From Parasitella parasitica (lineage: Eukaryota; Mucoromycota; Mucoromycetes; Mucorales; Mucoraceae), in contig MU619271.1 of NCBI GenBank assembly GCA_025201805.1, forward strand, positions 186,333-224,082: DNA of 37,750 nucleotides, in the 5' to 3' direction. The notes under the pieces are model-generated. The model had not been told where the DNA came from. It saw only the letters and a program-made list of their open reading frames with translations, and searched no databases. Positions 9,878 to 19,280 of this stretch are shown here, one piece after another (position 1 is the first letter of the stretch; the number at the start of each line of letters is the position of its first letter). Both the position numbers and the translations under genes were made by a program.

Positions 9878-12800
9878 ATGACAGAACAAGTGCCGTCTCT
9901 TGTCTCGTCTCCAACCAACATACTCACTATCCAAGATGTTGTGCTGGATTCTCCTGTCTGGAGAGCCAACGTATTACATCTGGAAGAGCAAATAGAGCAG
10001 TTTGAAAAGTGGATAGATGGATTTACTCGTGCTCTAAAAAACTACATCGAAGCTATCAACAGTAAGTTGTGATAGAAAAGACACTGGTTGGCATGTAACC
10101 AAGCCTAAAAATGATGCGGTAGAACACAACACACAGGCGAGTACACTTTGTAAACGAACGTTTTTCAATGGCCTCGATGGTACGTTGATAGGTGGGTATC
10201 TCATCCACATGCATTGACGAGCATTTTGTCTAATACATGACCTTATCTCCTTGTGCTAGATAACAAGATGGCAGGTAATGTGGTTGAAAAGTTTGCTACC
10301 ACGTTGCAATCAACAATCGCAAACAGAATGAAAATGGTACGTAAAAATGTGCACACACCACATAAACAAAGAAAGAAAAAAATCTTCTAACAATGCGCAT
10401 ACGCATCAAAAGGCTTCGGATCTAGAAGATCTATTGCTCAATCCGTTGCAGAAAATGGCGAAAATCGACCTTAAATCGTACAAAGACAGCCGAAAGCAGT
10501 TTGAAAAGACACTCGACAAATACGAAACGCAGTTGAACAGATACAATGTGCTCAGCAAACAAAAAGAGGCAAGTGCTCTGCGAGAAGACGCTTTCCAAAT
10601 GTATGAATTACGAAAACAGTACATCAGACACAGCAGCGATCATTTTACCAAGTTAGTGTCATTCAAAGCCAATTTGGAAATATTGTTGATAGAGTGCTTT
10701 TCAGGAGCTCTGAGTTCTCAGATTGAAGAGATTGACGAATCAGCCTACAGTTGTTCATCGGCTCGATCAAAATTAGTTGGATGGAAGCAATGGCTGGACG
10801 AGAGTAAAATGACGAGCGAATATCAAATGAACAAAGTCAAAAAACGATGTACAGAGCTGCAAGAGCTATACATTACTCAAATCAAACCTCATCGATCGCT
10901 GAAATGCTATTCCACAACTGGGAGTGATTCATCGCAGGCAGTCTCATCCAATGCCATGGAAAACGCCCAAGAAGAAACAATCCCAGCTACAGTAGCACGA
11001 GAACTGAATCCAAGCTCAATTGGCGTTGTAGCGAAACCGTCCAAAGGCAAGCAAGGGTACCTCAATAGCCGTATCATGGTTGGGAAGGGCCGCCCCCCTT
11101 GGGTACGAAGATGGTTTTTTCTACAAGAGGGGTGGTTTGGTACTTGCACCGTGTCCACGGTCAACAAGGAAAAGGGATGTATAGTCCTAGGAGACCGTAT
11201 TCGCATTTCAGAATGTATATACCGCATTTGCACGGATATGGATAGGCGGTATTGTTTCGAGCTGACACATCCTAGGTACAACTTTTTCCTGCAAGCCGAG
11301 ACTGAAGAAGAGATGCAACAGTGGCTACGGTCCATAGAATACAACATGCAAGAACATGAAACAAACTCCCTGCCAACATCACCACAACTTGTGCTCAGTC
11401 CAAAGGCTCTCGTAACAGATCGATTTCGTTCAGCAGTAGCTGAAGATTCCCCCCGTCTAGTTGCGATATCAACGTCTCCGTTGGCTAGTCCCGATGGATC
11501 TCAACAAAAGAGTTTGACTCCCATATTGTCGACAACGACATCTTCGCTCACAACATTGATGATCCGCGAGGGATCCAATCTGAGCGGCCCTTCTGACTCC
11601 TATGTGACAGATCCACGGAATCATGACTCCATGTCTATCAGCAAAAGTACTGGTAGCAGTAGTAGCGGTAACGCTGGCCAATTTACATCGTGGAACATGC
11701 CTTGGCTTACTACAGGCATCAATGCGTTTTCAAACTCAGAGGAAGATTTACAGCAAGCTTTGGCAGATGGCAATGACCCAACACAGATCGTTGTGTGGCC
11801 CAACAAGCTGGAAATGGATGTACCCCAGCCTCAAATATCGCATTATTCGCAAAAATTGGAAACAGCACAAAGAGAGCTTCGTAAACTATTCTACAATGTC
11901 CCCAAGGATGAAATCGTTGTTGAAAGTAGGTATAAACTCATGCGCTTTCAAGCTGCAATACTTACTTGTATACATTGTCCAGCTTTCGCAGCCTCGCTGT
12001 ATCGCTCAGCAGATGACCAATGCGATGGTATGAATAAGTCAGTTTCTTATGGATACAGCGGTTCGGCCTACATAACCCAAAAGAACTTTTGGTTTTACAG
12101 CTGTACATTGATGACTTGCGTGAATATGGTAAAAAGCATAGTCCTCCTCTTTTATATTTATATGTATACATATGATGTGCAGATTATTTACTTTGAGCTT
12201 AGATTGTTATACCCTTACAAAGAATCAGCTCGATCAGCGTTGAAAACACAGCACATTCTAGTGGAATGCTGATGCTGATAGAAGCCAATGTAATCAAGCA
12301 AAAACAAACAATCCGCTTTGGGCTGTGGTTAGAAAACGCCGAGGTAATTAGTGAAAAACTAAAGCATGCTGTGAGCAATGCGACGTCGCTTGATGAGAAC
12401 AATCAGCAGCTCTACGACACAATCCGCAGTATAACAAGCACCAAACTGCACAAGAACAGTACACCAGCAAGTCATGTCACAACATCCAGCGCACTGTATG
12501 CATCTGTAACTCCGTTAACAGTGCAGGCACAGCCTGTCATGATGCATCCCAACGCTTCATCAACAACCAATGATACTACCGAGGACGCTGTAAACGATAT
12601 CAGCTGTAGCAACCAGGACAACGCTACGTTACAGCAACACAAGTCGTCGGATGAAGAGACGTCTCAGGCAACGCTGCCTTCTGCTCACCATCGCGGCTCC
12701 CCTGCCCAAGGTGCGCTGGCAGCTGTGGCAGCCAGAAATCAAAAGAATCAGCCGACACACAAATCAAGCACGCCCACCAGAGCATCTACTCCTCAAACAC

Positions 12801-13957
12801 AGTCCAATGAAGATTGGCCTTCACATCTGCAAAAGCCAAGTGGAAAAGTAAATTGCAACTGCACAGATCATTTGGACAAAGTAGAAGCTGATCTCGTACT
12901 TCCTGTCAATTCCAAGCAATTGTTTGACTATATGTTCAAGGAAGGCAATGTGTGGGCAAAACTCAACGAAGCCAAAAACTATGGACCGCCTAGTGTTTCT
13001 GAATGGCAAGACAATAAGCGTACGTTGCAATACTCTATGCCTGTTTCTAATCCGATGGTCAAAGCTAAAGAAACAGATGTCTATGAAACACAAGAAATCG
13101 TACAGCAAAAAGACTACACTTGTTATGTTGTCATGGTTACCACCAAAACTCCAAATTTACCCTACGCAGATGCCTTTGTCCCAACGATTAAATACTGTAT
13201 CACCTTTGAAACGCCAACAAGTTGTCGCTTGGTGTGTTCTCTTGGAGTCCAATGGCTGAAGAGCATATTTGTCAAAACCATGGTGAATCGTGCAGCAACA
13301 AAAGGCATGCAGGAAACTGTATCCGGGATTATACCGATTCTCAAGCACGAATTTGACAGCAGCAAACGACCCTCACAGCAGCCCCCGTTGCCACCTTCGT
13401 CATCACTGCCAGCAACAGCGATGCCACCACCACTGCCAGCAAATCGATTGAAACCACCACCGTCCATTGGTGCTCATGATCAAAAGGATCGAGTGCATTT
13501 TATCAGCATGACATCGTTTGTACTGGCCATTGTTTGTATTTTGTTTACTAGCTATCAGTTCTGGATTCAAAGACGATATCAGCATCTTCTTGACAATAGT
13601 AACCAAATGAAAGTCGTGTGGAGAGGAGTCTATCTGAAGGATATGCAAAAAGAAGCTGAAAAACAGGTGATATTGAGCCAAGTGAATGAAACAATTTTCG
13701 ACCATTTTCAAGCAACAAGGCAGGGAATTACCCAGTACAATTACCATTGGACCAGCAGGCAACACCGGCTTATGGCAGCTGAATTGGGCTATTCTAGAGA
13801 AAGACTGGGTGCAATACGTTATGAATTGCTGTCGACATTTCGCATGCTCAATAGGGTGGAATACCAATTATTGGAGACCGAGTATTGGAACTGGATATCT
13901 GATAAACAATTGGATTGCACAGAGGATTGTGAAGCTCTTTTAAAGGAGATTTCGTGA
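9878..13957 (+). CDS. Sip3/Lam1-type sterol transfer protein (BAR-PH-GRAM-VASt-TM)
   Basis: Large ER-anchored lipid transfer protein of the LAM family, which moves sterols at membrane contact sites. Six exons: 9878-10061, 10123-10179, 10260-10336, 10413-11925, 11983-12128 and 12203-13957, giving 1243 residues. Domains: BAR-like helical region about 10-270; PH about 318-417 (KQGYLNSR to WLRSIEYN); Ser/Thr-rich linker; GRAM-like segment about 595-700, rebuilt across introns 4 and 5; linker of about 170 residues; VASt/StART-like sterol domain about 874-1045; Pro-rich stretch; one membrane span about 1093-1114 (MTSFVLAIVCILFTSYQFW); and a short C-terminal domain. Domain order matches yeast Sip3 (Lam3) and Ysp1 (Lam1). 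Exon 2 is a 57-nt micro-exon encoding a TLCKRTFFNGLD stretch, aligned with the BAR helix of ACAP/APPL proteins. Two ORF blocks at 10347-12272 and 12266-13957 are parts of this one gene. Confidence 0.9.
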
Positions 13958-14052
13958 CGCGGTGGAGGGGCCATAACGCTTCCATATTAATCAGTTGCTA
14001 CATGACAATAAAAAAAAAAAAAAGTTTTTTCTTTTCATACAATACCCTAACC

Positions 14053-15481
14053 ATGGCAACAGCAAAGTCTCGACCTGCTGGCTTCTCCTTTCAAGAACCT
14101 TTTTCTTTGATAGAAAACCTTGAAAGCTCAGTAAAGAGTTTAAACAACGTGAATCAAACAGTGAGTTTTTTTTTTCATCATTGATGAGTTGATTTCTAAT
14201 GCAAAAAAAAAAAAAAAAATCACACACACACACTCACAGTTGAAATCAACGATTGAGTCTTTGAATCAAGAAACGAGAGAATTTGGGCGTCAAAGCCAAT
14301 TGACAACATACAACCGAGTAGGAGGAAGATTTTTTTTTTTTGTTGTTTTTTGCAGCAATATTCATGCCTTTTTTTTTTTCTGCCACTATTTTAGCATTAT
14401 GAAATTGTCACTGAAAGCGATATCAGACATGCACAACACGAATTTTCCAAAGAGCTAAGGCCGGAATTGGACTTCTTGTTAGAAGAGGCAGAGTTATTAC
14501 TAAACGCGCTTGCATCAGAAGAAAAGAGATTGACGATCAACTTGGAGAAACAAGAGAAAAGTATACGAGATTCTCAGCTAGCAGCCAACAAAACTCGCAA
14601 AAAGACGACATCTCGGCAGGCTGAAAAGAAAGTAAAGGAGCCCTTTCCACATCGCTCCATTCAAAAGTTAAAGCAATTGCAAGATCGGCAAAATAGATTG
14701 ATTCATCTGCATGAACTGGAAGACGAAAGTTTGGCTCAGGAGACAAAGGAATTGGTAGACTTGCAGAATATTAATTTAGCAACAGAGAAGCAGATGGAAA
14801 CAGCAGACCTTGCCTCAGTTCAAAATGCCTTGGATGGAGAGAAAAACGAAAACGAATTGAAGCAAGAGATTGAAAATTTGGAAAAGTTGACATTGATAAA
14901 AAAGCAGTTTTTGGATCAACATGAGAACCAACATGTCCAGCAAACAAAGCCCGTTGAGGCCATACATGAGGAAGAGGCGCACCAACTCTCGCCCGCTGAA
15001 TCCATATCGCTGTACACAAGCCATCTAGGGCTGATACAAAATGTACTCGATGAAATAAACCAACCTAATTTCGTTGCCTCTGTAACTGCAGTGGCTAACT
15101 GTGAGACGCAATCCAAGCGATACTATCAAGCATTACAGAATGAAATTGCGACACAACCCTACACCCAGAGAAATCAATCTAAATGGATCAGCCTTCTTGG
15201 ACGTCTGTGTCAAGTTGTGATGCAAGATGGGATGATCGGTAAAACAGCAGGCAGAGTGCTGGAGCTTTTGCTGTCGAGCGCAGATACACGGATACCCATT
15301 AGCACTCTGCAGGAGGTAAATAATGTCGTGTGTTTAACGGTGCCAGCTTATAACGTCATTCTCTTGTTAGGAATTCCCATCCACTAGTGAGAATAGACAT
15401 AATCTAGCAAAGACCACCCTCTGTCTTTTAGCTGCCAATATCATTGAAATCAATGAAACTGATGTTATTTTATTAAATTAA
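14053..15481 (+). CDS. SPC19: DASH/Dam1 complex subunit Spc19-like, long form
   Basis: Candidate kinetochore protein of the DASH ring that couples chromosomes to microtubules. Four exons: 14053-14160, 14240-14317, 14395-15315 and 15371-15481, giving 405 residues. The N-terminal 110 residues look like Spc19: a first helix around SLIENLESSVKSLNNVNQ, a helix ESLNQETREFGR, then YEIVTESDIRHAQHEFSKEL and RPELDFLLEEAE, similar to the VTE-D-A...E..P conserved block. After that comes a Lys-rich segment, a long coiled coil (about 130-260) and a helical C-terminus. Yeast Spc19 is about 165 residues, so the C-terminal 250 residues are an extension or a lineage feature. Starts 95 bases after the previous stop. 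Its own stop overlaps that of the convergent gene. Family call is by motif resemblance; a generic coiled-coil protein is the alternative. Confidence 0.62.
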
Positions 15482-16212
15482 ACGTCCTGTTCCGTTTCAT
15501 AAGCAACTATCTCTTGCAATTGTTCCAGCAAATTCGAATGATTCTTGAATGCATGATGTATCTCTGATAACCACATTTCATCAGACAAATTAGAATTACC
15601 AAGCGCATTCAAGAATGATGAGTAATCTTGCTCGTTTTGCAACGTTGTTTTGCAGTTTATGTGGAATTGAGGGTAGTTTTCCTCGGACAATCTGTCTAAT
15701 TTCTGCCTAATAAGAGTCAAATCTACACTAGAAAATGCTGGTTCATCGTCATCTGTCTCTTGAGAATATTCTGGAATGAAGCCGACTAAATCTTTGAATT
15801 GCTCTAGTATCGAAGGCGCATTTTGCAGTGCTCTGGAGATCCGCTTCAACCAGTCTGAATCAGACATATCCCTTCTTTCGCAGTATAGAGTATTTTCAAA
15901 TCTAGACCATTTTGTATCCAAATGGTTCGCCATTTTCGAGAAAAATGGCTCATTAATGCGCACAAGGTCCCTCATTTCTGAACTGCGGTCAACAAGAGCA
16001 ACAAGCATAGTGTCTGGCACCGATTGGGCATTTATATCAATTATAGGCGAAGTCATGCAGGGTGAAAGTAGCTCTTGCTCCCTTTCCTTGTCTTGCTGAT
16101 GTTCTGGTGGCAAATCAAATGAAACAGAACTCTTGCGACGTGTGGTAGAAATAATAGATGGTGTAAGTTGTTTGGTCATTGGATTAGATGGATAGACGAC
16201 AACTGTGTTCAT
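15478..16212 (-). CDS. Hypothetical protein with two PAH-like helical repeats
   Basis: 244-residue intronless protein, no signal peptide or membrane span. Residues 1-70 look disordered (Ser/Pro/Glu rich, with TTRRKSSVSFD as a possible phosphorylation site). Two similar segments follow: about 110-150 (YCERRDMSDSDWLKRIS, then ILEQFKDLVGF) and about 196-240 (FLNALGNSNLSDEMWLSEIH, then NLLEQLQEIVAY). Both share S-D-x-x-W-L-x-x-I, a basic/His helix and a L-L-E-Q-x-x-x-(L/I)-V ending. This resembles the paired amphipathic helix (PAH) pattern of Sin3 proteins, which bind repressor peptides. Function in transcription is an inference. Start chosen at the first ATG; a T/A-rich leader precedes it. Confidence 0.6.
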   Translation of the reverse strand: MNTVVVYPSNPMTKQLTPSIISTTRRKSSVSFDLPPEHQQDKEREQELLSPCMTSPIIDINAQSVPDTMLVALVDRSSEMRDLVRINEPFFSKMANHLDTKWSRFENTLYCERRDMSDSDWLKRISRALQNAPSILEQFKDLVGFIPEYSQETDDDEPAFSSVDLTLIRQKLDRLSEENYPQFHINCKTTLQNEQDYSSFLNALGNSNLSDEMWLSEIHHAFKNHSNLLEQLQEIVAYETEQDV

Positions 16213-16857
16213 ATAAAATAAAATAAATAAAAATTGAAATAATAAAAAAACGAAAAAAAAATAGAAAGAGATAAAAAAAAAAAAATTAATTTAAATTGAA
16301 TTAATGAGTTGTTTTATGTGTGATGAATTAAGGTTTGTTACTTTTCCGTGAGCAAAGTTTTCCAGGAATATCAAACATTATCTCATGATTTTGTATATAG
16401 AAAACCCTATTCTCATATCGCCAGTCTCTCTATATAGTAATCAGCTCTAACTAGTATTAGATTATTTTGGCAGAGGCCCCATTAAATGTTTTTAAATTTT
16501 ACACCATGTGATGTAACAACGAGAAACCATCTCTTTCCTTTTTTTTGCTGCATTATTGTACCACATTTCCACTTGATTTAGTTAAGCGGTTGGGACTTTG
16601 ATGCTGTAAAATGTTTCTCTTTCTTAAACGCATAAAAAGGAGTCATGGTTTAAATCCAATGCACCCTAATCAAAATTGAAGGGAGATGAATGGATGTACA
16701 AGAAATTTTTAGACACAACATAGTATATTAAAGGAAACATACGATGAAAATGCATGAACCACACTGCCTTGTCATGAACAATAACGATTAAAAAGGGGGG
16801 GTGGTGGTTTCATTGATAATGTCATTATGATTGATTAAAAGAAAAACGTGTTAATAT
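16213..16857. other. Intergenic region, no gene seen
   Basis: The right-to-left promoter of the PAH-like gene occupies the first 100 bases (A/T-rich runs at 16226-16300). The rest, up to the CFEM gene 3' end, is AT-rich with short frames only and a G-run at 16795-16801. Confidence 0.55.
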
Positions 16858-17465
16858 TTATAGGTATAAAGCCAATGCAACGACTATCATGGTAACCATG
16901 GCAACAAATTGACTAAGAGGAGCAACGCGGTTACCGAATGACGAGTTGACCGATTGACTTGCAGAGGGGGATGTCGTAGATCCTGTAGTTGTTGGTGCAA
17001 CCCAAGTTGCTGATGCTTGACTGGGAACAAGGGAAGCAGAGGATATGGGTGCTACTGAAGGCGTAGGAACTGCTGCACAGATACCAGCTGCAACTCTTGC
17101 CTGTTCATTTGCGTCGACACTGTACTCTGGACAGAGATCAAAACATTGACGAATTAATTTCTGCGTTTCAAAATGTGAGTTTACAACAGTAATATAAATC
17201 AGTGTTTGTTCGACGCTTTTACCTGTGCATTACATTGGCAAGCATAATCAACCGGTCCGCAACTTTGAAGCAGGCTTTGCTCGATTGATTTACAGGCTTG
17301 GAAACTAGATGAGTGAGTCAGTACCGTATATGTCTTGAGAAAAACAGTCATTTTGAAAACCTACTTTGCTTCTGCTGCGCAGCCAATAATTGCTGTAACT
17401 GACATGGCACCAAATTGAATTGCCAGAAAAAGCGCCACAGCCCAAGACATTTGTTGCTTGCCCAT
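16858..17465 (-). CDS. CFEM-like GPI-anchored cell-surface protein
   Basis: Small secreted protein, missed by simple ORF finding because it has three exons: 17465-17365, 17304-17223 and 17160-16858, giving 161 residues. Start MGKQQMSWAVALFLAIQFGA forms a signal peptide. The mature part has eight cysteines in a CFEM-like order: C-x8-C, then C, then C-x-C (ACQC), then C-x3-C (CFDLC), and a final C in GIC. A Ser/Thr/Ala-rich stalk follows (TTTGSTTSPSAS), and the extreme C-terminus is hydrophobic (VAMVTMIVVALALYL), as expected for GPI attachment. CFEM proteins act at the fungal surface in haem or iron uptake, adhesion or wall function. Which applies here is unknown. Its anchoring would need the transamidase that includes PIG-U. 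Confidence 0.85.
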
Positions 17466-19280
17466 TTTTTAAAAAGAGAAAAAAAAAAAAAATTGATGAA
17501 TGCTCCAAAAAAAAACAAAAACAAAAAAGAAACAAGAAAAAAGTTGATCGTTTTTATCCTGTTACGTTGTATAAAACCCCTCCCCTCCTTCTACTCCTCC
17601 TTGTCCTTCTATTTCTCCCTGATTTCCTCTCTGCATGTTTGCAAATCAAACTTTTGCATGCATGATGTCTGTTGTACTCTTACATGAACATGAAGACTAT
17701 ATAGGCCCCTTTATTACCTATACAGTTGATGCTTCTCTCAATCCGCTGACAGCAATCTTACATTTGCGTTTAGGAGATATTGATTCTTTCTAATGAGTTA
17801 CCGGAACATACATTGGCTTCATAACAATTCAAAAGAAAGACAAAAGAACATATAAACTTTTTCTGTAACATCGATAATGGCAATATATATATACATATAT
17901 AATATTTATTGTACTTGGGTGTAATATATATTATATAACAACAACAAGGTTTTAAAAGAATTTTCATTTAATCCAGCAAATCATCAAAGAACACCCCACA
18001 GGTCTTCTTGGTAACATACATCCATATTACCCGGTATATTAATCTATCAAAGTAAGTAGAGCTACTGTTTTTTTTTTTTTTTCATTATAACGAGTAGCGA
18101 GCTGACTCACGCAACACAGTGCAGATGAAAGACATTGCTATTTATTGAATTTAATAAGAATCGGATGGCTCTGTTGGATAGGCAAATTTTGATGGATGAC
18201 CTTCCCCTTCCGCAGGAACTACATATAACATAGTTTCTAGCAGTTGGCTGATATTCAATAATATTGATTCTGTTCATAACGCAAATCTGGACAAGTCTCT
18301 CCTTAGACCCACTCTTTTACATGAAGCATTCAATTCTTTGTAATCTCTCATCGACCTTTTGAATACTAGTAACCTTTTTTTTTTTTTTACCTGTTATTTT
18401 AGAAAGAAAAAAAAAATTGTTTTCTTATGGATACTGGATGCAACTTCACCAGAATTAGCTCCCCTTTTAAATATGAACATTTGTAATAAAATCGGTACAA
18501 TTAATTGGCACAAAATAAGAGTATAGTTGAACGAAAAGGACAAACTAAACAAGAACTACAGGTTGAATATGGTTTATTCAAAAATGGAGTTTTGGTTTAT
18601 TTTGATAATGCCGTGTCAGCTCAATTGTTCAGGCTTCATTTGTGTCCGTTTTATTGGGATATCTCGTGAGACGATTGAGCTCTTGGCGAAACGTAGATAG
18701 ATTCGACCAACGAACGATTATGCCAACAGACAATCATACTTTGCAGGGGGGGGGGGGAAGGTTTTAATGCCTTGCTTTGATAATTTATTCTGGCATACAC
18801 GAACACCTCAACGCCATCCATCTTTAGGCCTTTTATGGACCTTTTAAATCGAGCTTGGTAGTTGCTAATATTTTGAGCTAAACACTATAAGAATAACGTC
18901 AAAACAGAGTATCAGGTTATTCTCTTTTTTTTTTTTGTCAGTGTGTTTACAGCAAATATACCTCTATCATCAGGCCTCATGACAAAGACAATCTTTTGCC
19001 CAGTCCAAAGACCTGAAGTCGATGCGTTTCCTTGATATCTGAGTCTTTAAATAATCTGAAATATACTGATGCAGGTTGATGTAAATTTTAGTGTGAAGCC
19101 TCACTCTGCTTGTATCTTCAATACTCTCATGAGATTTACTGTCAAAAAATATTGCAGTTCCATCTTATTTAGACATCAAAAGAAGCATTAAAACAGGATT
19201 TATTCTGTTTGTTTTATTTTCATGGGAATGCTTTGTATTAGTAAAACTTTAGATACTTTGAGTTTTTAAAGAATTGTTTA
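17466..19280. other. Long gap with possible unresolved minus-strand exons
   Basis: 1.8 kb between two minus-strand genes. 17466-18000 is the CFEM promoter side (A-runs at 17479-17492, TA-rich tract 17884-17936). A T-run lies at 18069-18082, and a 12-G run on + at 18746-18757. 18151-19190 contains several minus-strand open segments with acceptable splice motifs, listed separately. No RNA gene was recognised. Confidence 0.5.
18151..19190 (-). other. Possible unresolved multi-exon gene or pseudogene
   Basis: Several minus-strand segments look protein-like but I cannot join them into one convincing model. The best is a C-terminal segment ending at the stop 18151-18153, preceded by 26 codons from an ATG at 18231 (VVPAEGEGHPSKFAYPTEPS). 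It can be joined through an acceptor near 18256 to an upstream segment reading VDERLQRIECF. Further upstream, about 18815-18885 carries KRSIKGLKMDGVEVFVYARI after a TATAG acceptor, and about 18985-19170 is open for some 60 codons (SRVRLHTKIYINLHQYISDY). The 12-C run at 18746-18757 (minus strand) could be a splice pyrimidine tract. No family is recognised; chance ORFs or a decayed gene are possible. Confidence 0.25.

Noticed and set aside
10347-12272. Apparent separate 641-codon gene with an odd C-terminus (ending HILVEC)
   Set aside because: Its last part reads through two introns (11926-11982 and 12129-12202). Splicing joins it in phase to the next ORF and restores a GRAM-like segment, so it is part of the Sip3/Lam-type gene.
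6255-16470. Near-identical 21-bp word (CTCTAACT.GTA.TAGATTAT) at about 6257 and about 16443
   Set aside because: Only 19 of 21 bases match, flanks do not align, and two such hits are plausible by chance in AT-rich DNA of this length.
16650-16680. tRNA B-box-like GGTTTAAATCC
   Set aside because: No matching A box, acceptor stem or cloverleaf can be drawn around it. No tRNA or rRNA gene was found in the window.
18162-18349. Plus-strand coding-like frames (LLDRQILMDDLPLPQEL and a later frame)
   Set aside because: They are out of frame with each other, lack usable introns, and mirror the better minus-strand candidate in the same bases.
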